A DNA stretch of 64,000 nt from SpSt-583 sp034434015 (GCA_034434015.1 DAOUAB010000122.1:51475-115474); one strand, 5' to 3'; positions 1 through 8,802 are shown, counted from the first letter of the stretch. The notes: a model not told the origin generated them from the letters alone. Numbers and translations: made by a program.

Positions 1-732
1 GTCAAGTTCCCGGGCACGGCGCCCGGCGGCGAGGGCGGGCTGGCCGGCTACGGCCGACGCGAGGAGTTCAACGGCCCGCTGGCGCGCGTCATCGAGGGCG
101 CCTGGCAGGTGGTGTGGGGCGAGATGTCGGTGGGGGCCGTGGTCACCGGCCTGGAGCGCCAGGAGATCGCCGAGTACCCGCCCTTCGCCGTGCGCGAGGC
201 GCTGGTCAACGCCGTCTGCCATCGCGATTACCGCCTGCGCGGCCGGCGCATCGAGATCCGCATGTACAGCGACCGGCTGGAGGTGATCTCGCCCGGCGGC
301 CTGCCCGGTTTCATCACCATCGACAACCTGGTGGAGGAGCACTTCTCGCGCAACCCGCGCCTGGTGGCCGGCCTGTTCCAGTGGGGTTATATCGAAGAGC
401 TCGGCCTGGGCATTGACCGCATGATCGAAGACATGGTCAACGCCGGCCACCCGCCGCCGCGCTTCAAGGCCCAGCCTTTTGCGTTCACGGTGACGTTGTA
501 CAATGCGCGCGAACGCAAGGCCGTGCCGAAGTGGGAGAGCGTGATGAACGAGCGCCAGGCCCGGGCGCTCACCTACGTGCGCGAGCACGGCCGAATCACC
601 AGCCGGGATTATCAGCTCCTGTGCCCGGACGTCTCACCGGAGACGCTGCGCCTGGACCTCAACGACCTGGTGAATCGCGGCGTTTTGTTGCGGATCGGCG
701 CTAAGAAGGGCACGTATTACGTCCTCAAATAG
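1..732 (+). CDS. ATP-binding AlbA_2/Schlafen-type regulator, 5' truncated by window edge
   Basis: The reading frame is open from the first base, so the gene starts outside the window. The visible N-terminal part (KFPGT... then EEFNGPL...IEGAW) looks like the end of an AlbA_2/Schlafen domain. It is followed by a GHKL-type ATPase segment (YPPFAVREALVNAVCHRDY, then EVISPGGLPG and EELGLGIDRMIEDM), the pattern of proteins often misnamed RecG-like helicases. The last 65 residues (RQARALTYVREHGRITSRDY...) resemble a DeoR-like winged helix. This family is known as probable DNA-binding regulators, and the exact role here is not visible. An AT-rich set of repeated half-sites follows the stop codon. Confidence 0.75.
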   Translation, partial: VKFPGTAPGGEGGLAGYGRREEFNGPLARVIEGAWQVVWGEMSVGAVVTGLERQEIAEYPPFAVREALVNAVCHRDYRLRGRRIEIRMYSDRLEVISPGGLPGFITIDNLVEEHFSRNPRLVAGLFQWGYIEELGLGIDRMIEDMVNAGHPPPRFKAQPFAFTVTLYNARERKAVPKWESVMNERQARALTYVREHGRITSRDYQLLCPDVSPETLRLDLNDLVNRGVLLRIGAKKGTYYVLK

Positions 733-736
733 GGCG

Positions 737-776
737 ATATCCCAAAAATATCCCAATGATTAATTTGGGATATTTT
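737..776. promoter_or_regulatory. Three ATATCCCAA half-sites, two direct and one inverted; operator or terminator
   Basis: ATATCCCAA occurs at 737-745 and again at 748-756, exactly 11 bp apart. Its reverse complement occurs at 765-773. The second and third copies form a perfect 12-bp inverted repeat (745-756 and 765-776) around an 8-nt loop. The stretch is AT-rich in a GC-rich region and lies 12 bp before the histidine kinase start. The helical-turn spacing favours a protein-binding site. A hairpin terminator for the upstream gene is the alternative, but there is no clean T run. Confidence 0.5.
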
Positions 777-787
777 ATGTAATTTTG

Positions 788-2425
788 ATGAGCGCGCGTC
801 GTATTTTGAGCCTGGTCCTGGTTTTCGGTGTGGCGGCGGTCGGCTTCACGGCGGCCATCGGCTTCGCGCCGGACCTGGCCGCCCGGGTCGAGGCCGGCCA
901 GTGGCTCGGCGTGGCGCTCGGCCTGGGTGTGGGGCTGGCGTTCGGCCTCGTCCTCATCGTGGCCCTGATGGACCAGCTGGCGCAGGACGACGCGCGCTCC
1001 CGACATGACCCGATGACCCTGGTGCAGGCGTTCGCGCGGCGGACGATGGGGTTCACGGACGAGCAGGCCCTGGCGGCGGCCACCGGCGAGATCCTGGCCG
1101 AGCGGCTCCAGGTCCGCACCTCGGGCTGGCTGTTGATCGCGCCGCACGACAACGCCTTCGCCGTGCGGCCGGTGGCCGGGTCAGGCGGCGCGGCCGCGCC
1201 CCCCATCGAGTTTTCGCGCCAGAATGTCCTGCTCCGCCAGCTCGGCCAGCGGCGTGAGCCGGTCCGCCAAAGCGAACTGGAACGGGACGCGCAGTACCTG
1301 CAGACGCCGGCGGCCGAGCGCCAGTGGCTGAAGCAGCTGGGGGCCGAGGTCTACGCGCCGGTCTTCGACGCCGGCCTGCTCATCGCCATCCTGGCCGTCG
1401 GACCGCGCGACCGGGGACAGTCGTTCCAGCGCGCCGAGCTGGACCTCGTCACGCTGCTGACGACGCAGGCCGCCGCCCTGCTCAAGGCCGCCCGCCTGCA
1501 GGCCGAGGTCAAGGCCCTCCACGACGCCATCGCCCAGCTCAACGAGAAGCTGCTCCAGAAAGACATCGCCGTGGCCAAGATGGACAACTCGCGCGGCGAC
1601 TTCCTGGCCATCGCCTCCCACGAGCTGCGCACGCCCATCACCCAGCTGCTGGGCTTCGCCGACCTGCTCGGCGCGATGGCCCAGGACAACAGCCTGGACC
1701 TGCCGACGGTCAGCCAGGTGACCGACAACATCGTGCGCGCCTGCAGCCGCCTGAACGAGGTGATCAGCCAGATCATGGACATGGCGCAGCTGGACGTCAA
1801 CGCCATGGACCTGAAGTTCCGGGAGACCACGCTGGAAGGCTGCCTGCGCCAGGCCATCGAGCCTTATGTGCCGGCCCTGCGCGAGCGCCGGCTGGCGCTC
1901 AAGATCGTGGGCCTCAAGGACCTGCCGCCCATCACGGCCGACGAGCCGCGCCTGGTGCAGGCGTTCAGCCAGCTCATGAGCAACGCCATCAAGTACACGC
2001 CGGACGGCGGCAAGATCGAGGTCAGCCTGCGCCTGATGCCGCCCGACAACCACCAGCCCGCCCAGGTCCACATCACCTTCACCGACACCGGCATCGGCAT
2101 CGACCCACAATATCACCAGCTGATCTTCGACAAGTTCTACCGCATCGGCAGTTCGGCGCAGCACTCCACCAGCACCACCCGGTTCATGGGCGCCGGCCCG
2201 GGCCTCGGCCTGCCGATCGCCCGGGGCGTCATCGAACGGCACGGCGGCCGGATCTGGGTGGAGAGCGACGGGCATGATCCGGTCAAGCTGCCCGGCAGCC
2301 GTTTCCACATCTGGCTGCCCCTCAAGCCGCCCGCCTTCGACCCGCGCGCGCTCGAAGAGTCCGGCGACCGGCTGCGCGACGGCCGCACCCTCATCCCCCA
2401 CCAGAGCCCGTTTGTGCAGAGCTAG
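788..2425 (+). CDS. Membrane sensor histidine kinase with GAF-like domain
   Basis: About 545 residues. Two hydrophobic segments lie near residues 5-25 and 40-62. A GAF-like region of about 150 residues follows, then a short coiled coil (AEVKALHDAIAQLNEKLLQKD). The HisKA box FLAIASHELRTPITQ carries the phospho-acceptor histidine near residue 278. The HATPase part shows the N box (LMSNAIKYTPDGG), a DTGIGID G1 box and a GPGLGLPIARGVIERHGG G2 box. I chose the ATG at 788, since a TTG directly precedes it in frame. No response regulator is adjacent, so it is an orphan kinase in this window. The stimulus cannot be inferred. Confidence 0.85.
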   Translation: MSARRILSLVLVFGVAAVGFTAAIGFAPDLAARVEAGQWLGVALGLGVGLAFGLVLIVALMDQLAQDDARSRHDPMTLVQAFARRTMGFTDEQALAAATGEILAERLQVRTSGWLLIAPHDNAFAVRPVAGSGGAAAPPIEFSRQNVLLRQLGQRREPVRQSELERDAQYLQTPAAERQWLKQLGAEVYAPVFDAGLLIAILAVGPRDRGQSFQRAELDLVTLLTTQAAALLKAARLQAEVKALHDAIAQLNEKLLQKDIAVAKMDNSRGDFLAIASHELRTPITQLLGFADLLGAMAQDNSLDLPTVSQVTDNIVRACSRLNEVISQIMDMAQLDVNAMDLKFRETTLEGCLRQAIEPYVPALRERRLALKIVGLKDLPPITADEPRLVQAFSQLMSNAIKYTPDGGKIEVSLRLMPPDNHQPAQVHITFTDTGIGIDPQYHQLIFDKFYRIGSSAQHSTSTTRFMGAGPGLGLPIARGVIERHGGRIWVESDGHDPVKLPGSRFHIWLPLKPPAFDPRALEESGDRLRDGRTLIPHQSPFVQS

Positions 2426-2430
2426 GGACG

Positions 2431-3183
2431 TCAGGCCTGGGCGCGCACCTCGCGCGCCAGCTCGTGGCCGATGACGGCCTCCGTCCGGCCGAGGCGCAGC
2501 CGCAGCGGGCCGTTGAAGGGCGCGCGGTGAACCACCTGCACGGTCGCGCCCGGCACCAGGCCCAGCTGCGCCAGGTAGCGGAGCTTCTCCGGGTCGTGCG
2601 TCTTCACGCGCCGCACGGTCAACCGCTGGCCCGGCTCGGCCTCGGCCAGGGGCTGATCAGCGATGATCTCGATCTGGCCGTCCCGGGTCGGGATCGGCTC
2701 GCCGTGCGGGCAGTATTTGGGGTAGCCCGCGACGCGCTCCATGCGGTCCTCAAACCCGTCGTCAATGGCGGGCTGCAGGTGGTCCGCGGGCGCGTGCGCC
2801 TCGTCCCAGCCGTAGCCCATCACGTTCACCAGGAACGCTTCCAGCAGCCGATGACGGCGGATGGCGCGCAACGCCTCGACCTCGCCGGTCTTGGTGAGCA
2901 CGACGCCTTTATAGGGCACGCGCCGCAAGTAGCCGTCCCTGGCCAGCCGCTGCATCATGCGCACCACCGCCGGCGGCGAGACCTCCAGCCGCTCGGCCAA
3001 AGCCGTGGTCGTCACCGGCCCTTCTTCCGCCGCCGCCAGCCGGTACACCTCCGCCAGGTAATCGCGTTGAGTGTGGGTGACGGACTCCGCCTCGGCCGGC
3101 TGCGCCTGGCCGCTGAGCGGCAGGGGCCGCGCCGTCTGCGTCAGCCCGCAGAAGGCGCCGGATTGACTTGGGTTAACTTCCAA
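2431..3183 (-). CDS. DtxR/MntR-family metal-dependent transcriptional regulator
   Basis: About 250 residues. The N-terminal winged helix (TQRDYLAEVYRLAAAEEGPVT... VSPPAVVRMMQRLARDGYL) is followed by the dimerisation and metal-binding domain (RRHRLLEAFLVNVMGYGWDEAHAPADHLQPAI) and a C-terminal FeoA/SH3-like domain (GQRLTVRRVKTHDPEKLRYLAQLGLVPG). The order is typical of DtxR regulators that sense Fe(II) or Mn(II). The start appears to be TTG at 3183, since no upstream ATG exists in frame, so the true start is uncertain. It is divergent from an iron-type ABC importer, which makes that importer the likely target. Its stop lies 5 bp from the kinase stop on the opposite strand. Confidence 0.88.
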   Translation of the reverse strand: MEVNPSQSGAFCGLTQTARPLPLSGQAQPAEAESVTHTQRDYLAEVYRLAAAEEGPVTTTALAERLEVSPPAVVRMMQRLARDGYLRRVPYKGVVLTKTGEVEALRAIRRHRLLEAFLVNVMGYGWDEAHAPADHLQPAIDDGFEDRMERVAGYPKYCPHGEPIPTRDGQIEIIADQPLAEAEPGQRLTVRRVKTHDPEKLRYLAQLGLVPGATVQVVHRAPFNGPLRLRLGRTEAVIGHELAREVRAQA

Positions 3184-3231
3184 CTTGACCTCGCACCGCA
3201 GATTGACTTAACACACCGGACTGGATTTAGA
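3161..3231 (+). promoter_or_regulatory. Divergent control region: importer promoter plus TTGACTT repeats
   Basis: A sigma-70-like promoter for the importer is seen as TTGACT at 3203-3208, a 17-bp spacer and TTTAGA at 3226-3231. GATTGACTT is repeated at 3161-3169 and 3201-3209, with a related TTGACC at 3185. The first repeat runs into GGGTTAACTT, a partly palindromic stretch that overlaps the regulator start. By position these are plausible binding sites for the DtxR-family protein, but they do not match the classical DtxR box. Confidence 0.45.
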
Positions 3232-3284
3232 CCGACGATGCCATTTATATTACCCCATATCTGACTTTTTCGAGGAGAATTGAC

Positions 3285-4379
3285 ATGAGGATTTCACGAA
3301 GGCTGGCCGGCTTCCTGTGCGCGGCGCTGGCCCTGGCCGCGTGCGCGCCTGCGGCGACGCCGACGCCGCAAATCATCCGGGAAACGGTGGAAGTTCCAGT
3401 GGAAGTCACCCGCATCGCCGAGGTCCCCGTAGAGCGGCCAGCCGACCCCGGTTCGCTGGTGGTCTACTCCGGCCGCAGCGAGAGCCTGGTCGGGCCTGTC
3501 ATCAGCCAGTTCACCGAGGCCACCGGCATCCAGGTGGACGTCCGCTATGGCAGCACGTCGGAGATCGCGGCCACGCTGCTGGAGGAGGGCGCCAGCTCGC
3601 CGGCCGATGTCTTCTTCGCCCAGGATCCGGGCGGCCTGGGGGCGGTGGCCGACGCCGGCCTGTTCGCGCTGCTGCCGGAGGACATCCTGGCCCGCGTGCC
3701 GGCTGAGTATCGTTCACCCGACGGCCTGTGGGTGGGCATCTCGGCCCGCGCCCGGGTGGTGGTCTACAATACCGACGCCCTCAGCCCGGACGACCTGCCC
3801 GCCGACATCTGGGACTTCACCGATTCGCAGTGGGCCGGGCGCCTCGGCTGGGCGCCGACCAACGGGTCCTTCCACGCTATGGTGACGGCGATGCGCGTGG
3901 CCTGGGGCGACGAACGCACGCGCGCATGGCTGGAGGGCATCCAGGCCAACAACCCGGTGGTGTTTGAGGGCAACGCGCCGATCGTCGAGGCCGTCGGCGC
4001 GGGCGAGATCGAGGTCGGCTTCGTCAATCACTATTACCTCTACCGCTTCCTGAAAGAACAGGGCGAAGGCTTCAAGGCGCGCAACTATTTCCTGCCCGGC
4101 GGCGGCCCCGGCTCGCTGGTGATGGTGGCGGGCGCCGGCCGCCTGGCGAACGGCCCCAACGCGGCCAACGCGCACCGCTTCCTCGAGTTCATGCTGTCAA
4201 CCGTAGCGCAACAATACTTCGCCGGCCAGACCTATGAGTATCCCCTGGTCGCAGGCGTCAACACGCCGGCGGGTCTGCCGCCGCTGTCCGACCTCAACCG
4301 CCTGGACATCGACATGACAGCGCTCGCCGACCTGCGCGGCACCACGCAGCTGCTGGGCGAAGTGGGCGTGCTGCCGTGA
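3285..4379 (+). CDS. Iron(III)-type ABC transporter substrate-binding lipoprotein
   Basis: 364 residues. A lipoprotein signal peptide ends in the lipobox LAAC (Cys near residue 20), followed by a TPTP linker. The mature part begins SLVVYSGRSESLVGPVISQF, typical of FbpA/FutA-type binding proteins with a two-lobe fold. Tyr-rich stretches (NHYYLYRF, QTYEYPL) are where iron ligands usually lie in this family. A good ribosome binding site (GAGGAG) precedes the ATG. It overlaps the permease gene by 4 bp. Thiamine or another small anion remains a possible alternative substrate. The divergent metalloregulator favours iron. Confidence 0.88.
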   Translation: MRISRRLAGFLCAALALAACAPAATPTPQIIRETVEVPVEVTRIAEVPVERPADPGSLVVYSGRSESLVGPVISQFTEATGIQVDVRYGSTSEIAATLLEEGASSPADVFFAQDPGGLGAVADAGLFALLPEDILARVPAEYRSPDGLWVGISARARVVVYNTDALSPDDLPADIWDFTDSQWAGRLGWAPTNGSFHAMVTAMRVAWGDERTRAWLEGIQANNPVVFEGNAPIVEAVGAGEIEVGFVNHYYLYRFLKEQGEGFKARNYFLPGGGPGSLVMVAGAGRLANGPNAANAHRFLEFMLSTVAQQYFAGQTYEYPLVAGVNTPAGLPPLSDLNRLDIDMTALADLRGTTQLLGEVGVLP

Positions 4380-6031
4380 AGCCGGCGCGGTTCGTGCGAC
4401 TACCGGCCGTGAGCCGTCTGGGGATCCGGCCCGGCCGGGTCCCCAGGCCGTCGAGCTGGACGTCGCTGGTCCTGTGGGGGCTGGCGGCGCTCGTGGCGGC
4501 CGCGCTGTTGCTGCCGCTGGCCTACCTGGTGATGCGCGCGGCCGGCGCAGGCGAGGCGGCCTGGCAGAGCCTGTTCCGGCCGCGCACGCTGGACATCGTC
4601 GGGCGGACGCTCGGGCTGGCGCTCGCCGTCACCGGACTCTCGGCCCTCATCGCCGTCCCGCTGGCCTGGCTCACCGTCCGCACCGATCTGCCGCTGCGCC
4701 GCGTGTGGGCCGTGCTCACCCCCCTGCCGCTGGTCATCCCCAGCTACGTGGGCGCCTATCTCATGGCGTCCGCGCTCGGCCCGCGCGGGCTGGTCCAGCA
4801 ATTGCTGGAGGCGCCGTTCGGGGTCACGCGCCTGCCCGAAATCTACGGCTTCCCGGGGGCGCTGATCACGCTCACGCTGCTCAGCTACCCGTACATGCTC
4901 CTGAGCGTCCGCGCGGCGCTGCTCAAGATCGACCCGGCGCTGGAGGAGGCCTCGCGCAGCCTGGGCCACGACGCCTGGACGACGTTCCGGCGCGTGGTCC
5001 TGCCCCTGCTGCGGCCGGCGATCGGCTCCGGCGGCCTGCTGGTGGCGCTGTACGCGTTGCGCGATTTCGGGGCGGTGGCCCTGATGCGCTACGACACGTT
5101 CACGCGCGTGATCTATGTGCAATACCGCTCCTTCGACCGGTCGCAGGCCGCCCTGCTGGCGCTGGTGCTGGTGGCGCTGACGGTGATCTTCCTGGCGCTG
5201 GAGGCGCGCGAGCATGGCCGCGCCCGTTATCATCAGAGCGGCGCCGGCGCGGCGCGGCCGCCGACTCTGGCCCGGCTGGGCATCTGGCGCTGGCCGGCCT
5301 TCGCCTTCTGCGCCGGCGTGGTATTCTTTAGCCTGGGCCTGCCGGCCGGCGTCCTGGCCTACTGGCTGATCCGCGGCCTGCAGGCCGGCGAGGCGGTCCC
5401 CGGGCTCGGCCCGGCCGCCTGGAACTCCGTGCTGGCGTCCGGGCTGGCCGCCGCCGCGACCGTCGGCGCGGCCCTGCCGGTGGCCATCCTGGCCGTGCGC
5501 CGGCCCGGCCCGCTGACGCGCCGGCTGGAGCGCCTGACGTACTCGGCGTTCGCCCTGCCCGGCATCGTCATCGCGCTGGCGCTGGTCTTCTTCGGCGTCA
5601 ACCACGCGCGCTGGCTGTACCAGACGCTGCCGATGCTGGTCCTGGCCTACGGCATCCTGTTCATCCCGCAGGCGGTCGGCGCCCTGCGCGCGGCGCTGTT
5701 GCAGATTCATCCCAACCTGGAGGAGGCGGCCCGCACGCTCGGCCGCCGGCCGGTCGAGGTCTTCCTGAAGGTCACGCTGCCGCTGCTCCGGCCGGGCCTG
5801 GTGGCCGGCGCCAGCCTGGTCTTCCTGACGGCCATGAAGGAGCTGCCGGCCACGCTGATCCTGGCGCCGATCGGCTTCAAGTCTCTGGCCACCGAAGTGT
5901 GGTCGGCGGTGTCGGAGGCCTTCTTCGCCCGGGCCGCCGCCCCGGCCCTGTTGATCGTGTTGATGTCGTCGCTGCCGATGACATTTTTTATCCTGCGCGA
6001 GCAGCGCGCGGACGACCGAGTGGACGCATGA
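4376..6031 (+). CDS. Fused ABC transporter permease, iron(III) type (FbpB-like)
   Basis: 551 residues with about twelve hydrophobic segments and two copies of the binding-protein-dependent permease domain. Each half shows an EAA-type loop: EEASRSLGHDAWTTFRRVVLPLL near residue 190 and EEAARTLGRRPVEVFLKVTLPLL near residue 450. This tandem arrangement is characteristic of FbpB/AfuB permeases, which need no second permease subunit. Translation starts at GTG inside the GTGA overlap with the binding protein, and the stop overlaps the ATPase start as ATGA. The three genes are therefore almost certainly co-translated. Confidence 0.88.
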   Translation: MKPARFVRLPAVSRLGIRPGRVPRPSSWTSLVLWGLAALVAAALLLPLAYLVMRAAGAGEAAWQSLFRPRTLDIVGRTLGLALAVTGLSALIAVPLAWLTVRTDLPLRRVWAVLTPLPLVIPSYVGAYLMASALGPRGLVQQLLEAPFGVTRLPEIYGFPGALITLTLLSYPYMLLSVRAALLKIDPALEEASRSLGHDAWTTFRRVVLPLLRPAIGSGGLLVALYALRDFGAVALMRYDTFTRVIYVQYRSFDRSQAALLALVLVALTVIFLALEAREHGRARYHQSGAGAARPPTLARLGIWRWPAFAFCAGVVFFSLGLPAGVLAYWLIRGLQAGEAVPGLGPAAWNSVLASGLAAAATVGAALPVAILAVRRPGPLTRRLERLTYSAFALPGIVIALALVFFGVNHARWLYQTLPMLVLAYGILFIPQAVGALRAALLQIHPNLEEAARTLGRRPVEVFLKVTLPLLRPGLVAGASLVFLTAMKELPATLILAPIGFKSLATEVWSAVSEAFFARAAAPALLIVLMSSLPMTFFILREQRADDRVDA

Positions 6032-7098
6032 CCGAAACCATCGTGCGGTGCGAGAACCTGACCAAGACCTTCCGGGACGCCCCGGCCGTGTACGACCTGA
6101 GCCTGAGCGTGTCGCGCGGCGAGATCCTGGCGCTGCTGGGGCCGAGCGGCTGCGGCAAGACCACCACCCTGCGCCTGATCGCCGGGCTGGAGCGGCCGGA
6201 CGCCGGGCAGATCTTCATCGGCGAGCGGCCGGTGGCCGGCCCGGCCACGTGGGTCCCGCCCGAACGGCGCGGGATCGGCATGGTGTTTCAGGACCACGCG
6301 CTCTTTCCGCACCTCACCGCGCGCCAGAACGTGGCCTTCGGACTGCAAAAGCTCAAGCCGGCGCGCGTCCAGGAGACGGTCGAGCACCTGCTGCAACTGG
6401 TGGGCCTGGGCGGCCTGGCCGAGCGCTATCCCCACGAGCTCTCCGGCGGCGAGCGCCAGCGTGTGGCCCTGGCCCGCGCCCTGGCCCCCGAACCCGTGCT
6501 GCTGCTGCTGGACGAGCCGTTCAGCAGCCTGGACGCCGACCGCCGCGCCGTGACCCGCGAGCAGGTGCGCGCCATCCTGCGCAGCCTGGGCGCCACCGCC
6601 ATCTTCGTCACGCACGACCAGGAGGAGGCGCTCTTCCTGGGCGACCGCCTGGCCATCCTGCACCAGGGCCGGCTGGAGCAGATCGACGCGCCGGAGGTCA
6701 TCTTCCACGCGCCGGCCACGCGCTTCGCGGCCGAGTTCCTGGGCCACACGGATTTCCTGCCGGGCGAGGTGACGGCCGACGGCATCCTGACCGAGATCGG
6801 CCTGATCCCGCAGCGGGTGGCGCTGCCGGTCGGCGCGCAGGTGGAACTGGCGGTGCGCGCCGACGACGTGACGCTGGAGCCGTCGCGCAACGGGGCCCGG
6901 GCGATCCTGCTGGCCCGGCACTTCAAGGGCGCGGTCAACGTCTACCGCGTGCGCCTGCCGTCCGGGCGGCTGCTGCACAGCCTGCAGCCGCACACCCTCA
7001 ACCTGCGCCCCGGCACGCCGGTGCGCGTCTGGTCCGCACCCGGCCACCCGCTGGCCTGCTACCACGAGGGCAAACGCGTGCCGTTGTTGGAGGCGTAG
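6028..7098 (+). CDS. ABC transporter ATP-binding protein, iron(III) type (FbpC-like)
   Basis: 356 residues. Walker A (GPSGCGKTTTLRLIAG), a Q-loop region (VFQDHALFPHLT), signature LSGGERQRVALARAL, Walker B (LLLLDEPFSSLD) and the switch His (VTHDQEEAL) are all present. A C-terminal TOBE-like domain (VELAVRADDVTLEPS...) of about 110 residues follows, as in FbpC/PotA-type ATPases. The ATG at 6028 overlaps the permease stop. It energises uptake through the fused permease. The importer has a complete set of SBP, permease and ATPase, so it should be functional. Confidence 0.9.
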   Translation: MTETIVRCENLTKTFRDAPAVYDLSLSVSRGEILALLGPSGCGKTTTLRLIAGLERPDAGQIFIGERPVAGPATWVPPERRGIGMVFQDHALFPHLTARQNVAFGLQKLKPARVQETVEHLLQLVGLGGLAERYPHELSGGERQRVALARALAPEPVLLLLDEPFSSLDADRRAVTREQVRAILRSLGATAIFVTHDQEEALFLGDRLAILHQGRLEQIDAPEVIFHAPATRFAAEFLGHTDFLPGEVTADGILTEIGLIPQRVALPVGAQVELAVRADDVTLEPSRNGARAILLARHFKGAVNVYRVRLPSGRLLHSLQPHTLNLRPGTPVRVWSAPGHPLACYHEGKRVPLLEA

Positions 7099-7103
7099 GT
7101 CGC

Positions 7104-7661
7104 ATGGACACTCTCACCGCCCTCCACACCCGCGCCTCCATCGGCAAGGTCCGGCCCGACCCGGTGCCGCGCGAACTGCTCGAGCAACTGCTGGCCGCCG
7201 CCGTCCAGGCGCCCAACCATCACAAGGTCCGGCCCTGGCGCTTTTTCGTCCTCACCGGCGCAGGCCGCGAGCGCCTGGGCGAGGCCATGGCCGCGGCGGC
7301 CCATGCCCGCCAGCCGGACATGCCCCCGGAAGGATTGCAGGCCGAACGCGCCAAGCCCCTGCGCGCGCCGGTCGTGATCGCGGTCGGCGTGGACATGCCG
7401 GCCGAGCCCAAGGTCAAACTGATCGAAAACATCTGCGCGGCGGCGGCGGCCGCGCAGAATCTGCTGCTGGCGGCGCATGCGCTGGGCCTGGCCGCCATGT
7501 GGCGCACCGGGCCGGCGGCCGAAGCGCCGGAGGTCAAGCGTTTCCTGGGCCTGGCGCCGGACCAACCCCTGATTGGTTTTCTCTACGTGGGCTATCCGCT
7601 CAACGAGCCGGCCACCCCCCAAAGGCCGTCGTTCGAGGACCGCACCGTCTGGCTGGAGTAA
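7104..7661 (+). CDS. Nitroreductase family protein
   Basis: 185 residues with the FMN-dependent nitroreductase fold. The N-terminal pattern LHTRASIGKVRPDPVPRELL with AAAVQAPNHHKVRPWRFFVL matches the FMN-binding start of the family. The central helix AAAAAAQNLLLAAHALGLAAMW and the terminal IGFLYVGYP are also typical. These enzymes reduce nitro groups or quinones with NAD(P)H. The physiological substrate is unknown. It starts 5 bp after the importer ATPase and may be the fourth gene of that operon. Confidence 0.85.
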   Translation: MDTLTALHTRASIGKVRPDPVPRELLEQLLAAAVQAPNHHKVRPWRFFVLTGAGRERLGEAMAAAAHARQPDMPPEGLQAERAKPLRAPVVIAVGVDMPAEPKVKLIENICAAAAAAQNLLLAAHALGLAAMWRTGPAAEAPEVKRFLGLAPDQPLIGFLYVGYPLNEPATPQRPSFEDRTVWLE

Positions 7662-7678
7662 AGGTCCCGGCGGCCCGT

Positions 7679-8518
7679 TCAGACGCGCTCAGCCGTGAAC
7701 GGGACCGGCCTGACTGCGCTCCCGGCCGCGTCCCAGCGCGCCGCCCGCACGGGGGCCGCCTCCAGGCCCAGCCGCGCCACGATTTGCGCAAAGGCGGTGG
7801 GATCGCCCGTGGTGTAATACGTCAACGGCCCAGGCGCTCCCCGGCCCTCCGGCTCCCCCACTCCGTCCAGCACCCGCGCCGTCTGCCGCGCCACCGCCGG
7901 CGCCGGGTCAATCACGCGCACACCGGGACCGGCGATCTTCTCCAGCAGAGGGATCACAAAGGGATAATGGGTGCAGCCCAGCACCAGGGCGTCGATGTTC
8001 CGGGCCAGCAGCGGCTCCACCCAGCCGCGCAGCATGGCCTCGGTGGCGGGGGAGTCCAGTTCCCCGGCTTCGATCTGCTGCACCAGGCCCGGGCAAACCT
8101 GCGGGATGACGGTCACGCCGTTCGCGAAGCGTTCCACCACCGACGCGAACAACTCGCCCTGAAACGTGGCCGGCGTCGCCAGCACGCCGACCACGCCGGT
8201 GCGCGTCTGCTCGGCGGCGGGCTTGACGGCCGGCTCCATGCCCACAAACGGGACCTGCGGGAAAGTGGCGCGCAGATGCTTGAGCGCCGCCGCCGAGGCG
8301 GTGTTGCAGGCCACCACGACGACCTGCGCGCCCTGGCCCAGCAGAAAGCGGGCGATCGCCTCCGAGAAGGCGCGCACCTCGGCCAGCGGGCGCGGGCCGT
8401 AAGGCACGTGCGCGCTGTCGGCAACGTAGATCAGGTCGGCGCCGGGCCGTTGGGCGCGCAGGTGGCGCAGGACGGAGAGGCCGCCCACGCCTGAGTCGAA
8501 AACCCCGATCGTGCTCAC
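7679..8518 (-). CDS. murI: Glutamate racemase
   Basis: 279 residues, normal length for MurI. It interconverts L- and D-glutamate for peptidoglycan synthesis in the cytosol. The N-terminal IGVFDSGVGGLSVLRHL motif is diagnostic. The two catalytic cysteines lie in ACNTAS (near residue 73) and LGCTHYP (near residue 184). DSAHVPYG is also conserved. Translation starts at GTG. It converges on the nitroreductase with a 17-bp gap and no clear terminator between them. Confidence 0.93.
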   Translation of the reverse strand: MSTIGVFDSGVGGLSVLRHLRAQRPGADLIYVADSAHVPYGPRPLAEVRAFSEAIARFLLGQGAQVVVVACNTASAAALKHLRATFPQVPFVGMEPAVKPAAEQTRTGVVGVLATPATFQGELFASVVERFANGVTVIPQVCPGLVQQIEAGELDSPATEAMLRGWVEPLLARNIDALVLGCTHYPFVIPLLEKIAGPGVRVIDPAPAVARQTARVLDGVGEPEGRGAPGPLTYYTTGDPTAFAQIVARLGLEAAPVRAARWDAAGSAVRPVPFTAERV

Positions 8519-8568
8519 GCCGGGATTTTACCCGGCCTGCGCCGTTTTGACCGCATGGGCGCTGACGC

Positions 8569-8739
8569 TCAAAGCGATGACGACCGCGCGCGGTTCTCCG
8601 GCATCTGCGCCAGCAGTTGCAACTAGGCCGCCAGGTTGCCGCCGAACTCCCGCTGGACCTGCACGGCCGCCACAAACAGGTCCAGGTCCGCGCTCACCGC
8701 GCGCCGGCGCCAGGCGTCCAGCGCGGCCGGCACGCAACG
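8569..8739 (-). pseudogene. Remnant of a type II secretion F (TadB/TadC-like) protein
   Basis: On the minus strand one frame reads ALDAWRRRAVSADLDLFVAA, then VQVQREFGGNLAA, a TAG at 8623-8625, and then LQLLAQMPENRAR before a TGA. The DLDLFVAAVQVQREFGGNL block closely resembles the conserved segment of T2SF/Tad pilus membrane proteins, which normally continues into a long C-terminal membrane part. Here only about 55 codons remain and one is a stop, so this is a decayed fragment. The rest of the 8519-8877 gap holds only a regulatory block near its right end. Confidence 0.5.
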
Positions 8740-8802
8740 TCACATCCATAACGACCAGCGTATTTTGTCAAGACACCTGTCGGGCGTTAAGTGCCCTGTG
8801 CA

